Counted from the first letter of the stretch, positions 45,980 to 54,833 are shown. The stretch is DNA of 64,000 nt from Fidelibacterota bacterium (GCA_947476275.1 CANJPQ010000010.1:1-64000), one strand, 5' to 3'. Notes: a model not told the origin generated them from the sequence alone. Numbers and translations are program-made.

Positions 45980-47208
45980 TCCGCGCAGGCGGCTCGCGCG
46001 GCAAATGGCGCATCGCGTCCTTGGCGTTCCTGCTCGGCTCCGCGGTTCTCATGGGCGTGGCGTTCTATTTCACCAGCATCGCGCCGATGAATGAGCCGCA
46101 GGTGGCCATGGCACCGCCGCCGCGTCCGCGTCCGGCACCGCCGGCCCCACAAGTCGCGCCGCCGGGTGAACCGACCGCGGCGCCAGCAGCACAAGTACCC
46201 GCAGCACCTGCCGCATCTCCACAAGTTGCCGCCGCACCTGCACCGGCTGCCGCCGCGACCGCCGCGACCGCTGCTCCTGCTGCGCCGGCTCCTGCACCCG
46301 CCGCCCCAGCGCCCACACAAACAGCAGCCGCGCCCGCAACACCGGCCGCTGCTGAAGCACCGAAGGCTGCCGTGCCGGCCGCGCCCACGCCGGCCGCATC
46401 GGCGCCTTCACCGCCGCCACAAGTCGCTGCCGACACGCCGCCGGCTGCGGCGCCCAAGGCCGCCGAGAAGGCTGCGCCCGCACCGGCGAAGGCCGCCGGA
46501 GCGCGTGATCCGATGCCGAAACTTGCCGCAGACTCACCGGCGCGCATGCTCGATCCGCCGATCAACGTGCGCCGCGCCGAAATGGATCTTGAAGGCGTCG
46601 GCAACGCCGTAAGGGTCCGCACTGTTTCGCAAGCCGCTCAGGACACGGTCGGGACGGCATACAGCGCGCTGGTGCGCGGCGAATACGACACCGCGCTTGG
46701 TTTCTACGATCGCGCGCTGAAGCAGGAACCCAATAGCGTGCTCGCGCTGCTGGGCCGCGGCGCTTCGCTGCAGAAGCTTGGCCGCAAGGACGAGGCTCGC
46801 GTTGCGTACGACCACGCATTGAAGATTGATCCGCAGAACCGCGAGGCTCTCTCGAACCTGACCAGCATCGAGTCCGAGCGTGCGCCGGGAGATGCGCTGT
46901 CGCGCTTGATGGCTCTCGAACGCGACTATCCCGGCTTCAGCCCGATCAAGGCGCAGATAGGCCTTGCTTATGCCCGTATGGACAATCTCGAAGGCGCGCT
47001 CGACTATTTGCGCCGCGCAGTGTCGATCACGCCGACGGCGACGTTGTACCAGTACAATATCGCTCTCGTGCTAGATCGCATGGGGCGGCGCGAACAAGCT
47101 GTCGAGGCTTATGACCAAGTCCTTGGCTCGATGAGCGCCGGCCGGGCGCTACCGGAGATTTCGGTCGCGGACGTCCAACGTCGGCTGACCTTCCTACGCG
47201 CGAAATAG
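45961..47208 (+). CDS. Membrane-anchored TPR protein of pseudopilus type (frameshifted 5' end)
   Basis: 415 residues from a TTG. A single membrane helix (IASLAFLLGSAVLMGVAFYF) is followed by an Ala/Pro-rich linker of about 150 residues (repeats of AAP and PAAP type) and then TPRs (TAYSALVRGEYDTALGFYDRAL, VLALLGRGASLQKLGRKDEA, PIKAQIGLAYARMDNLEGA). The topology of anchor, periplasmic Pro-rich spacer and TPR matches MshN/type II secretion accessory proteins. The real N-terminus is probably encoded at 45872. It is followed after 13 bp by the ExeA-type ATPase. Confidence 0.78.
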   Translation: MAGSGVIRAGGSRGKWRIASLAFLLGSAVLMGVAFYFTSIAPMNEPQVAMAPPPRPRPAPPAPQVAPPGEPTAAPAAQVPAAPAASPQVAAAPAPAAAATAATAAPAAPAPAPAAPAPTQTAAAPATPAAAEAPKAAVPAAPTPAASAPSPPPQVAADTPPAAAPKAAEKAAPAPAKAAGARDPMPKLAADSPARMLDPPINVRRAEMDLEGVGNAVRVRTVSQAAQDTVGTAYSALVRGEYDTALGFYDRALKQEPNSVLALLGRGASLQKLGRKDEARVAYDHALKIDPQNREALSNLTSIESERAPGDALSRLMALERDYPGFSPIKAQIGLAYARMDNLEGALDYLRRAVSITPTATLYQYNIALVLDRMGRREQAVEAYDQVLGSMSAGRALPEISVADVQRRLTFLRAK

Positions 47209-47221
47209 CGCAGGACCGGCG

Positions 47222-48328
47222 ATGCCGTACCTCGCGCATTTTGGGCTGAAGGAACACCCCTTCACCCTGACGCCGAATACCAATCAGTATTTCCCGATCG
47301 AGAAGCATGTCGAAATCGTGCAATCGATCCAATTCGGCATCGCGCGCAACACCGGCATCCTCAAAGTCGTCGGCGACATAGGCACCGGCAAGACTATGTT
47401 GTGCCGGCTTTTGTTGCGCAAGCTCATCGCATCCAACGATGCCGTCGCCTACCTGAACGCCCCCCAGGTCGATCCAGACAGCCTGCTCGGGCTGGTGGCA
47501 GCGGAGTTCGGGATCGAGCCGGGCACGAAAGCACAGCTGCTCCAAAGCCTGAACGCATTCCTGCTCGAACAACACGCGCTCGGGCACAACGCGGTGCTGA
47601 TTGTCGACGAAGCACAAGCGCTCGGCGTGGCGGGACTGGAAGCGGTGCGGCTGCTTTCGAATCTCGAGACCGAGCGCAACAAGCTCTTGCAGATCGTCAT
47701 GTTCGGCCAGTCCGAACTCGAAGACCTGCTGCAGCAGCCGAGCTTGCGGCAGATCAATCAGCGCATCGGCTTTGCGTTCAACACCGGGCCGCTGAAAATC
47801 GACGAAGCGATCGCCTATATGCGTCACCGCGTGGCCACCAGCCGCGTCGAAGGCGTTGATTTTCCGGTATTCACACCGGCGGCGATGGAACTTCTCGCCC
47901 AAGCCGCGGAGTTCGTGCCGCGCGTGATCAACATCCTCGCCGATAAATCGCTGCTCGTTGCCTACGGCGAAGGCGCGATCCAGGTCAGCGATAAACATGT
48001 CAGTGTGGCGATCGATGATTCACGCACCATCGCGAAACGAGTGTTTGCGCGCAGGCCGTGGGTGCGACGCGCCCTCATCGGTCTGATCGCGGCGGAGATC
48101 GCGGCGGTTGCCGCCCTGTTCGCGTTCAGTCCGGTCCTGAGCGGCTGGGCGAAGCAAAACTTCGCACGCGTCACGGCCATGATCGCGCCGACGCGCGCCA
48201 AGCCCACCTCAGCGCCGTCCGAGGCAAGTGGAGCCCCTGCCGCCGGTATGCCGGGTTCCACCAAGGCCGCCAGCGACGACACCGCGCGCCCGGTCTCCAC
48301 TGTAGACACGCCGGCGCGTGAACCCTGA
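47222..48328 (+). CDS. ExeA/MshM-type AAA ATPase with C-terminal membrane helix
   Basis: 368 residues. It begins YLAHFGLKEHPFTLTPNTNQYF, the typical ExeA/MshM opening. Walker A is VVGDIGTGKTMLCRLLL, Walker B AVLIVDEAQAL, followed by a sensor FGQSELEDLL. A hydrophobic helix (RRALIGLIAAEIAAVAALFAF) near residues 278-298 precedes a Ser/Ala/Pro tail that would be periplasmic. ExeA-family ATPases help assemble secretins and pili through the peptidoglycan. It is coupled to the prepilin peptidase gene by an 11-bp overlap. Confidence 0.88.
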   Translation: MPYLAHFGLKEHPFTLTPNTNQYFPIEKHVEIVQSIQFGIARNTGILKVVGDIGTGKTMLCRLLLRKLIASNDAVAYLNAPQVDPDSLLGLVAAEFGIEPGTKAQLLQSLNAFLLEQHALGHNAVLIVDEAQALGVAGLEAVRLLSNLETERNKLLQIVMFGQSELEDLLQQPSLRQINQRIGFAFNTGPLKIDEAIAYMRHRVATSRVEGVDFPVFTPAAMELLAQAAEFVPRVINILADKSLLVAYGEGAIQVSDKHVSVAIDDSRTIAKRVFARRPWVRRALIGLIAAEIAAVAALFAFSPVLSGWAKQNFARVTAMIAPTRAKPTSAPSEASGAPAAGMPGSTKAASDDTARPVSTVDTPAREP

Positions 48329-49079
48329 GATAGACCATTTCGTCGCCATCGGCGCAGGCATCGTGCTTGGGCCGATCTTCGGCAGTTTTGTGACGGCGCT
48401 GACGTACCGCCTGCCGCGGGGCGAAAGTATCGCGAAGGGCCGCTCGCGATGCCCCGCGTGCGGCCACGCCCTCGGCCCGCTGGATCTCGTGCCGATCGTC
48501 TCCTGGGTCGCGAATCGCGGAAGCTGCCGCTACTGCAAGGCTGCGGTCTCGCCGCGGTACCCGGTCATCGAAGCGCTCTCGCTGTTATACTTTGTGATAA
48601 CCGCGGTTGCTGTCACAGACCCGGTGCGAGTCGCGCTCGCGTTCTATTTCATTCCCATCGCACTCGCGCTCGCGATTGTCGATTTCGAGCACCAGCGGCT
48701 GCCGAACGTCCTCATCGCCCTGGTCTTACCTTTCGCTTTGGCGTGGCGCTGGTGGACCGGTCACGACGTGGGCGCGGGTCTGATCGCCGCGGCGATCACT
48801 TATGCCGGGCTTTTCGGGATGGATCGGATCATCGCCTGGCGCACCGGCGAATCGGGCATCGGCGGCGGTGACGCGAAATTGATCACTTTCGCGGCCCTCG
48901 GTCTGCCAGTGGTGCCGTTCTTCGTTGTCCTCGGCGTGGCGGGGGCCACGGGGATCGCGCTTGGCCTGTGGTGGGAGCGCCGGACGGGCCAAAAGCGCTT
49001 TCCGTTTGGCATCAATATCCTCTTTGCCTGGTGGCTATGCCTGGTTGTGCCCGTGGCGGAACTTGCTGCGGGGGGTTGA
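48318..49079 (+). CDS. Prepilin peptidase/N-methyltransferase (A24A type)
   Basis: 253 residues, polytopic. The cytoplasmic zinc motif CPACGHALGPLD...CRYC provides two CxxC pairs. The peptidase aspartates are in ALAIVDFEHQRLPN and ESGIGGGDAKLI. It cleaves and N-methylates type IV pilin-like precursors at the inner membrane. The start is GTG at 48318. A pseudopilin substrate gene lies convergent, 58 bp away. Confidence 0.93.
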   Translation: MNPEIDHFVAIGAGIVLGPIFGSFVTALTYRLPRGESIAKGRSRCPACGHALGPLDLVPIVSWVANRGSCRYCKAAVSPRYPVIEALSLLYFVITAVAVTDPVRVALAFYFIPIALALAIVDFEHQRLPNVLIALVLPFALAWRWWTGHDVGAGLIAAAITYAGLFGMDRIIAWRTGESGIGGGDAKLITFAALGLPVVPFFVVLGVAGATGIALGLWWERRTGQKRFPFGINILFAWWLCLVVPVAELAAGG

Positions 49080-49137
49080 GCCGCCGCAATGCCTAGTGGA
49101 GGGGTGGCGGGGGGTCTGCTACTGTGTCGTCGGCGCC

Positions 49138-50016
49138 CTATCCGGAGGGATTGCCGCACGCGTTCGGCCCGCAATCCTGGATCATGTTCGGCGCCGTCCG
49201 GTAGACCACGATGTCGTCGAAATAGACGCCCGCACCGCTGATCGGCCGGAGCGTGTCCTGGCGGAAGGCTGTGTTCGAGGTGTTGGGAGACGCCGCCGGG
49301 GCCACGTTGTTCGCCGGCATGTTTGCGCCCTGGGGATTGGTGACCACGTACGTGGTCCCCGTCGTTTGCAAACTGCCGTTGGTGGCGAAGGCCCCGGCGC
49401 GGTCGCGTCCGTGGCTGACCAGCACATAAGCCGCCGCCGTCGTTTGGGACTGGGTGGCGTCGTAGTTCGTGACCGAAAGCGTTCCCGCCGGATAGCTCGT
49501 CGGCGTCGTCCGGTACATGCTGCCGTTCGCCGTCACCGTCAGGGACGAATCGACTGCGTAGCTGATGCGGCTGTTCCACGCATCCAAGATGTCGCTCTCA
49601 CGCAGCCCGAGGGTCTTCCACGGCACGACCCCCACGGGATGCGCCGCCGCGCCGCCGCCGCCGTTTTGATTACACGCGGACCCGCCCGGTGCCGTACACG
49701 GGCGGCTACTCGGTCCATTCGGCCCGTAGTAGTCCGTGTCGGAATGCGACCATCCCGCATTCAGGTCAGTGTCGCTTGCGAGCGTGCCGTCGGCGGGGCA
49801 CGGCAGGCAGCCGTTCTGCATGACGTAGGCTTGGAGCGCGAGTTCCACGCGCTTTAACTTAGACGTGGTTGTGGAGGTCCGGCTGCTCTCGACCACGGGC
49901 TTCAGGCCCACCAGGGAGCCGGCCATGATTACGCCGATCACGACCAGCACGATCGCGATCTCGATCAGCGTGAATCCGGCGATTCTCGCCCAGCGCTTTA
50001 GTATCCCACCCGTCAT
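49138..50016 (-). CDS. Type IV pilin-like pseudopilin with large C-terminal domain
   Basis: 292 residues. The prepilin motif GFTLIEIAIVLVVIGVIMAG near residue 14 has the conserved Glu at +5. The globular domain carries Cys residues in NGCLPCPADG, SSRPCTAPGGSACNQ and QDCGPNACG, and the block GVVPWKTLGL. A comparable LPCP/VPWK/SHG/FDD/Cys order occurs in the giant protein at 55.7-60.3 kb. It is larger than major pilins (usually 150-180 residues), so it is probably a minor or tip pseudopilin. The ATG at 50016 is chosen before the KRWARIAGF leader. Confidence 0.88.
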   Translation of the reverse strand: MTGGILKRWARIAGFTLIEIAIVLVVIGVIMAGSLVGLKPVVESSRTSTTTSKLKRVELALQAYVMQNGCLPCPADGTLASDTDLNAGWSHSDTDYYGPNGPSSRPCTAPGGSACNQNGGGGAAAHPVGVVPWKTLGLRESDILDAWNSRISYAVDSSLTVTANGSMYRTTPTSYPAGTLSVTNYDATQSQTTAAAYVLVSHGRDRAGAFATNGSLQTTGTTYVVTNPQGANMPANNVAPAASPNTSNTAFRQDTLRPISGAGVYFDDIVVYRTAPNMIQDCGPNACGNPSG

Positions 50017-50082
50017 GAGACGCAATATACCGCATCCCACACGCCAATGCAGTAATCCCGACCCTGTGCTAAACCCTGGGGT

Positions 50083-50835
50083 ATGTGGTCCGACGTTATC
50101 GACCTGCGCAATTTCTACGACCGGCCCCTCGGCCGGGCCGTGGTGCGTCTGATTTCGCGGCGTCTGCGCGCCTTGTGGCCGCGGCTTGAGAGCCAGCGCG
50201 TTCTCGGGATCGGATTTACAACACCCTACCTTGGCGCCTTCCGCGGCGAGGCGGAACGGGTGCTCGCGGTGATGCCGGCCGGGCAGGGCGTGATGCGCTG
50301 GCCGGACTCCGACGGCGGCGGGCTGGTCGCGCTGGCCGACGAAAATGTCCTGCCGTTCCCGGATCGCTCGATGGACCGCATCGTGATGGTCCATTGCCTG
50401 GAAAGCACCGCCGAGGTGCGCACCGTGTTGCGCGAATGCTGGCGTGTGCTGGCCGATGGCGGCCGGTTGATCGCCGTGGTCGCCAATCGTCGCGGTCTAT
50501 GGGCCTGGGCGGAGCGTGCGCCGTTCGCGCAAGGCCGCCCCTTCTCCCAGCGTCAGATCACCAAGCTGTTGCGCGACGGCATGTTCGCGCCGATCGCCAC
50601 GACCACGGCCCTGTTCATGCCGCCGGTGTGGTGGCGCGTGTTCGGTCCATGGGCGGCGGCCCTGGATGATCTCGGCGCGAAGCTGTTTCCGACCATTGCG
50701 GGTGTGGTGGTGATCGAAGCTGAGAAGCAGATCTATGCTGTGCCGTTCGATGCCGTGCCTGCACGCGCGAAGCGCAAGTTGGCGCACGCGCAGCCGGCGC
50801 CGATGGATCCGCAGTTGCCGATCAATCAGCCTTAA
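50083..50835 (+). CDS. Class I SAM-dependent methyltransferase
   Basis: 250 residues with a methyltransferase-11-like fold: VLGIGFTTPYLGAF (degenerate motif I), LPFPDRSMDRIVMVHCLES and LRECWRVLADGGRLIAVV (motifs III-IV). The canonical motif I glycines are partly missing. Related proteins precede glyoxalase II in some Alphaproteobacteria, but the substrate is unknown. Its stop overlaps the convergent metW stop by 4 bp. Confidence 0.82.
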   Translation: MWSDVIDLRNFYDRPLGRAVVRLISRRLRALWPRLESQRVLGIGFTTPYLGAFRGEAERVLAVMPAGQGVMRWPDSDGGGLVALADENVLPFPDRSMDRIVMVHCLESTAEVRTVLRECWRVLADGGRLIAVVANRRGLWAWAERAPFAQGRPFSQRQITKLLRDGMFAPIATTTALFMPPVWWRVFGPWAAALDDLGAKLFPTIAGVVVIEAEKQIYAVPFDAVPARAKRKLAHAQPAPMDPQLPINQP

Positions 50836-51479
50836 ACGCCGACCCGCGAGAGCACGAAGATCGCCTGTTCGCCGAACAGATTGGCTTGCGGCGCAAGCGC
50901 GCTGAAGCGCCGCGGCACGCCTTGTCCATCGAGGGCATAGCCCGCCTCGATCTTCACACCCATGCTGCGGCACAGATCGACGAAATCCTTGATCGTGCAG
51001 AGATGGATATTGGGCGTGTCGTACCAGGTGTCCGCCAGTGTGTGGGTCATCGGCATGCGGCCGCCGAACATGATCGACATCCGCACGCGCCAGTGCCCGA
51101 AGTTCGGGAACGAGACGATCGCGCGGCGTCCGACCCGCAGCATGTCCTCCAACACCGCGCGCGGGCGATGGGTGGCCTGCAAGGTTTGGCTCAAGATCAC
51201 GTAGTCGAACGCCCCGGCCGGATAATCCTTCAGGTCGTTTTCCAGGTTGCCCTGGATCACCGACAGCCCCTGGCTCACGGCCGCGCGCACGCGCGCCATG
51301 GACAGTTCGAGCCCGCGCCCGTCGACTTGCTTGTAGGTGCCGAGATAGGCCAGCAGCGTCCCGTCGCCGCAGCCGGCGTCGAGCACGCGCGCCCCGTTCG
51401 GCACCAGATCGGCGACCTGCTGAAGGTCGACCCGGATGCGGCCCGGAACCAAAGGCGGATGCGGTCGCGTCATGTTCAT
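50832..51479 (-). CDS. metW: Methionine biosynthesis protein MetW
   Basis: 215 residues with a methyltransferase-like fold: VLDAGCGDGTLLAYL (motif I), GLELSMARV, FDYVILSQTLQATHRP and VSFPNFGHWRVR. MetW forms a functional pair with MetX in homoserine acylation in many proteobacteria. The ATG at 51479 has GGAG 9 nt upstream; the GTG at 51485 would overlap the metX TGA by 4 bp and is the alternative. Confidence 0.93.
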   Translation of the reverse strand: MNMTRPHPPLVPGRIRVDLQQVADLVPNGARVLDAGCGDGTLLAYLGTYKQVDGRGLELSMARVRAAVSQGLSVIQGNLENDLKDYPAGAFDYVILSQTLQATHRPRAVLEDMLRVGRRAIVSFPNFGHWRVRMSIMFGGRMPMTHTLADTWYDTPNIHLCTIKDFVDLCRSMGVKIEAGYALDGQGVPRRFSALAPQANLFGEQAIFVLSRVGV

Positions 51480-51481
51480 GC

Positions 51482-52663
51482 TCACACGCTCCGCCGCGGC
51501 AGGCCGCGGATCGCAGCGGCCCCGTCGATGAAGCCTTGTGCGGTCTGATGGAACTCCGGCTCGTCCAGCAGGAACGCGTCGTGCCCCTTGTCGCTGTCGA
51601 TCTCCACGAAGCTTACGTTCGCGGCCACGGCGTTGAGGGCGTGCGCGATCGCGCGGCTTTCCGAAGTCGGGAACAGCCAGTCGGAGGAGAACGATATCAA
51701 GCAGAAACGCACGGGCGTTTTGTCGAACGCTTTGGCCAGCACGCCGCCGTTTTCCGCGGCAAGATCGAAGTAATCCATCGCGCGCGTGATGTAGAGATAC
51801 GAGTTGGCGTCGAACCGGTCGACGAAGGTCAGGCCCTGGTGGCGGAGATAGCTTTCCACCTGGAAATCCGCATCGAAGCCATAGGTCAACGCCTCGCGCC
51901 CTTGCAGACGCCGGCCGAACTTCCGATGCAGCGCGGTTTCCGACAAGTAGGTGATGTGCGCGGCCATGCGCGCGACCGCGAGCCCGCGCTTCGGGATCTT
52001 GTCTTCGTCGAGGTAGGCGCCGTGGCACCAATCCGGATCAGCCATGATCGCTTGGCGTCCGACTTCGTGGAACGCGATGTTCTGGGCGGAATGGCGGTAT
52101 GAGCCCGCGATCGGCAGGGCGCAGAACACGCGTTCCGGAAAACGATGCGCCCACTCCAGCACCTGCATCGCGCCCATGGAACCGCCGGCGACGCAGAACA
52201 CCTGCTTCACGCCGAGGTGGTCCATCAACTTCGCTTGCGCCTGCACCATGTCGCGGATGGTGATCACCGGGAACGTCAGCCCCCACGGCCGTCCGGTGTC
52301 CGGGTTCAGCTCTTTCGGTCCCGTTGAGCCCATACAGCCGCCGAGCACATTGGTGCACACGACAAAGAACCGGTTGGTGTCGATCATGCGTCCCGGACCC
52401 ACCAGGTCGTCCCACCAACCGGGGCGACCGGTGACCGGGTGCGTCCCGGCAACGAACTGGTCGCCGGTTAGTGCATGGCACAGCAGCACGCAGTTGGACG
52501 CGGCCTCGTTCAAGGTGCCGTAGGTCTGGTAGGCGATGGTCACGGACGGCAACGCCACGCCGGACTGCAACAGCAGCGGCTGCGGCAGGGTCAGGCGCGG
52601 CCCCAGCACGGGGCCGGGGGCGGGCGGCTGGGGCCGCACGGCGGTGGGTGGCTCAAGGCTCAT
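51482..52663 (-). CDS. metX: Homoserine O-acyltransferase MetX
   Basis: 393 residues of the alpha/beta-hydrolase MetX family. Catalytic Ser is in [14 protein letters not shown], Asp in [11 protein letters not shown] and His in [17 protein letters not shown]. Further signatures are [13 protein letters not shown] and [16 protein letters not shown]. It makes O-acetyl- or O-succinyl-homoserine, the first step towards methionine; the acyl donor cannot be told from sequence alone here. The ATG at 52663 (MSLEPPTAV) is used. Confidence 0.94.
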   Translation of the reverse strand: MSLEPPTAVRPQPPAPGPVLGPRLTLPQPLLLQSGVALPSVTIAYQTYGTLNEAASNCVLLCHALTGDQFVAGTHPVTGRPGWWDDLVGPGRMIDTNRFFVVCTNVLGGCMGSTGPKELNPDTGRPWGLTFPVITIRDMVQAQAKLMDHLGVKQVFCVAGGSMGAMQVLEWAHRFPERVFCALPIAGSYRHSAQNIAFHEVGRQAIMADPDWCHGAYLDEDKIPKRGLAVARMAAHITYLSETALHRKFGRRLQGREALTYGFDADFQVESYLRHQGLTFVDRFDANSYLYITRAMDYFDLAAENGGVLAKAFDKTPVRFCLISFSSDWLFPTSESRAIAHALNAVAANVSFVEIDSDKGHDAFLLDEPEFHQTAQGFIDGAAAIRGLPRRSV

Positions 52664-52725
52664 ATCGGGCGTCGATATCCATTGCCGGGCCAGCCACGGG
52701 GGCAGGGGCCCGAAAGGTTGGGCGC

Positions 52726-52754
52726 AAGACACCTCTGTACCCCAAAAGTGTCAA
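52726..52754 (-). promoter_or_regulatory. Possible promoter of metX-metW
   Basis: On the minus strand a perfect TTGACA (complement of 52749-52754), a 17-bp spacer and TGTCTT (complement of 52726-52731). The -10 is poor. No SAM-II riboswitch motif is recognisable in the leader. Confidence 0.35.
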
Positions 52755-52762
52755 CGTTTTCT

Positions 52763-52791
52763 TTGATTTTGGCCCCCCCAGCCCCTATGAC
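52763..52791 (+). promoter_or_regulatory. Putative promoter of hisC-tyrA-GST
   Basis: TTGATT (52763-52768), a 17-bp spacer and TATGAC (52786-52791). The start would be near 52798. The -10 lies inside the left arm of an inverted repeat. Confidence 0.5.
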
Positions 52792-52835
52792 TTGGGCCCT
52801 TTTCAAGGGCCTAAGGCCCGACGGGCTCATAGGGG
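52782..52835 (+). other. Nested inverted repeats before hisC
   Basis: Outer arms CCCCTATGA (52782-52790) and TCATAGGGG (52827-52835) enclose CTTGGGCCC/GGGCCTAAG (52791-52799/52807-52815, one wobble) and GCCC-GAC-GGGC (52816-52826). The right outer arm contains the hisC Shine-Dalgarno AGGGGG, 8 nt before the ATG. As RNA it would be a three-way junction hiding the ribosome-binding site; as DNA it is an operator-like palindrome at the -10. Confidence 0.5.
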
Positions 52836-52844
52836 GCCAGAAAG

Positions 52845-53939
52845 ATGGCGCTACCGCAGCCGCGGCCCGGCGTCCTGGATCTCCCGCTCTACGTGGGCGG
52901 CAAGTCGAAGATCGCAGGGGTCAGCCGGGTCATCAAACTCTCGTCGAACGAGGCGGCCCTGGGGCCGAGCCCCCACGCCGTCGCGGCGTACGAGGCTGCG
53001 CGTGCCGATCTCGCCGCCTACCCGGTCGGTCCGTCCACGGACCTGCGCGAAGCCATCGCCGAAATCCATCGCCTCGATCCGGCGCGCATCATCTGCGGTT
53101 GCGGCTCCGACGAGATCCTGAATCTGCTGTGCCGCGCCTACGCCGGCCCCGGCGACGAGGTGGTCTACACCCGTCACGGCTTCCTGATTTACGGCATCTA
53201 CGCAGCCTCCGTCGGCGCCAAGCCGGTGCAGGCGGACGAAAAGAACCTCACGGCCGACGTCGACACCCTCCTCGCCGCCGTGACGCCGCGCACCAAGCTC
53301 GTGTTCATCGCCAATCCGAACAACCCCACCGGCACCTACATGCCGAAGGCGGAACTCGCACGCCTGCGCGGTGGCCTGCGCGAAGACATCGTGCTGGTGA
53401 TCGATGGCGCCTACGCGGAATTCATGACCGCGCCGGATTATGACGACGGTCTGGAGATGGCGCGCGCGCTGCCCAACGTGGTTGTGACGCACACGTTCTC
53501 GAAGATCTATGGGCTGGCGTCTCTGCGCATTGGCTGGGGCACGGGCCCCAAAGACATCATCGACGCGCTTGAGCGTCTGCGCGCACCGTTCAACACCTCC
53601 GGTCCGGCGCAAGCCGCCGCCATCGCCGCGGTGCGCGATCAGGCGCACGTTGCGAAAGCGCGCGCGCACAACACCAAATGGATGGGCGTTGCGATCCAAC
53701 GCCTGCGTGGCCTTGGCCTCAAGGTCGTCGGCGAACACGCCAACTTCGTCGCGCCGGAATTCCCTGCCACCGGCAAGAAGACCGTGATCGCGGCGGATGC
53801 GTTCCTGCAATCCCGCGGCATCATCGCGCGTCGCGTCGAAGCCTACGGCCTGCCCAACCACTTGCGCATCTCCATCGGCGACGACGACGCGACCGCCCGC
53901 GTGCTCGATGCCCTGGAAGACTTCATGAAGCAGCCCTGA
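52845..53939 (+). CDS. hisC: Histidinol-phosphate/aromatic aminotransferase
   Basis: 364 residues, fold-type I PLP enzyme. The PLP Lys is in HTFSKIYGLASLRIGW; also IKLSSNEAALGPSP, FIANPNNPTGTY and an Arg in HLRISIGDD. It transaminates imidazole-acetol phosphate. Because tyrA overlaps its stop by 1 bp, it may mainly serve phenylalanine/tyrosine synthesis, as this gene pair often does in Alphaproteobacteria. Confidence 0.93.
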   Translation: MALPQPRPGVLDLPLYVGGKSKIAGVSRVIKLSSNEAALGPSPHAVAAYEAARADLAAYPVGPSTDLREAIAEIHRLDPARIICGCGSDEILNLLCRAYAGPGDEVVYTRHGFLIYGIYAASVGAKPVQADEKNLTADVDTLLAAVTPRTKLVFIANPNNPTGTYMPKAELARLRGGLREDIVLVIDGAYAEFMTAPDYDDGLEMARALPNVVVTHTFSKIYGLASLRIGWGTGPKDIIDALERLRAPFNTSGPAQAAAIAAVRDQAHVAKARAHNTKWMGVAIQRLRGLGLKVVGEHANFVAPEFPATGKKTVIAADAFLQSRGIIARRVEAYGLPNHLRISIGDDDATARVLDALEDFMKQP

Positions 53940-54820
53940 TGCAAATCCTGTTCGAACGCGTCGCCTTCATCGGCATCGGTCTGATCGGCTCCTCGATGGC
54001 GCGCGCCATGCGGCGCGACGGCACCGTCAACACTATCGTGGCTTGCGCGCGCCGTGCCGAAACGCGCGAGACTGCCCTGCGCCTGAAGGTCGCCGACAGC
54101 GTCACCGCGGACTACGCGGAGGCCGTGAAAGGCGCCGATCTTGTGGTCATCGCTACACCGATTGGCACGAATGAAGAGATCGCGAAAATCATTGCGCCGC
54201 ATCTGAAAGCCGGCTGTGTGGTGACCGACGTCGGCTCGGTCAAGCAGGCGGTGGTCGATGCCGTCGCGCCCCATCTGCCCAAGAACGTGCACTTTGTGCC
54301 GGGCCATCCGATCGCGGGTACGGAGCACTCCGGCCCCGAATCCGGCTTCCCCGAATTGTTCGAGAACCGCTGGACCATCCTGACGCCGCTGCCGCACACG
54401 GACCAAGCCGCGGTCGACAAGGTCGCGACCTTGTGGCGCACCATGGGCGCCAAGGTCGATGTGATGAAGCCCGGTCACCACGACATGGTGCTGGCGATCA
54501 CATCGCACCTGCCGCACCTGATCGCCTACACCATCGTCGGCACCGCCACCGATCTTGCCGACGATCTGCGTCAGGAAGTCATCAAGTATTCCGCCTCGGG
54601 CTTCCGCGACTTCACCCGCATCGCCGCATCGGACCCCGTGATGTGGCGCGACATCTTCCTCAACAACAAGGACGCAGTGCTCGAGATCATCCAGCGCTTC
54701 AGCGAAGACCTCACGGCGCTGCAGAAGGCGATCCGGAAAGGTGACGGCGAAACGCTCGAAACTTTGTTCGCGCGCACCCGCGCCGTGCGCCGCGGTATCA
54801 TCGACGCCAAGCAAGCGTAA
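53939..54820 (+). CDS. tyrA: Prephenate/arogenate dehydrogenase
   Basis: 293 residues. The NAD(P)-binding motif is VAFIGIGLIGSSMARAMR. Further marks are VVIATPIGTNEEI, VTDVGSVKQAVV, FVPGHPIAGTEHSGPE and HDMVLAITSHLPHLIAY with the catalytic His. It has no C-terminal ACT domain, so no tyrosine-feedback module is attached. It is translationally coupled to hisC (TGATG). Confidence 0.94.
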   Translation: MQILFERVAFIGIGLIGSSMARAMRRDGTVNTIVACARRAETRETALRLKVADSVTADYAEAVKGADLVVIATPIGTNEEIAKIIAPHLKAGCVVTDVGSVKQAVVDAVAPHLPKNVHFVPGHPIAGTEHSGPESGFPELFENRWTILTPLPHTDQAAVDKVATLWRTMGAKVDVMKPGHHDMVLAITSHLPHLIAYTIVGTATDLADDLRQEVIKYSASGFRDFTRIAASDPVMWRDIFLNNKDAVLEIIQRFSEDLTALQKAIRKGDGETLETLFARTRAVRRGIIDAKQA

Positions 54821-54833
54821 GGAGGACACGTCC

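Noticed and set aside
52664-52781. SAM-II riboswitch before metX
   Set aside because: GCGC and AAG fragments occur, but the conserved pseudoknot sequence order is absent.
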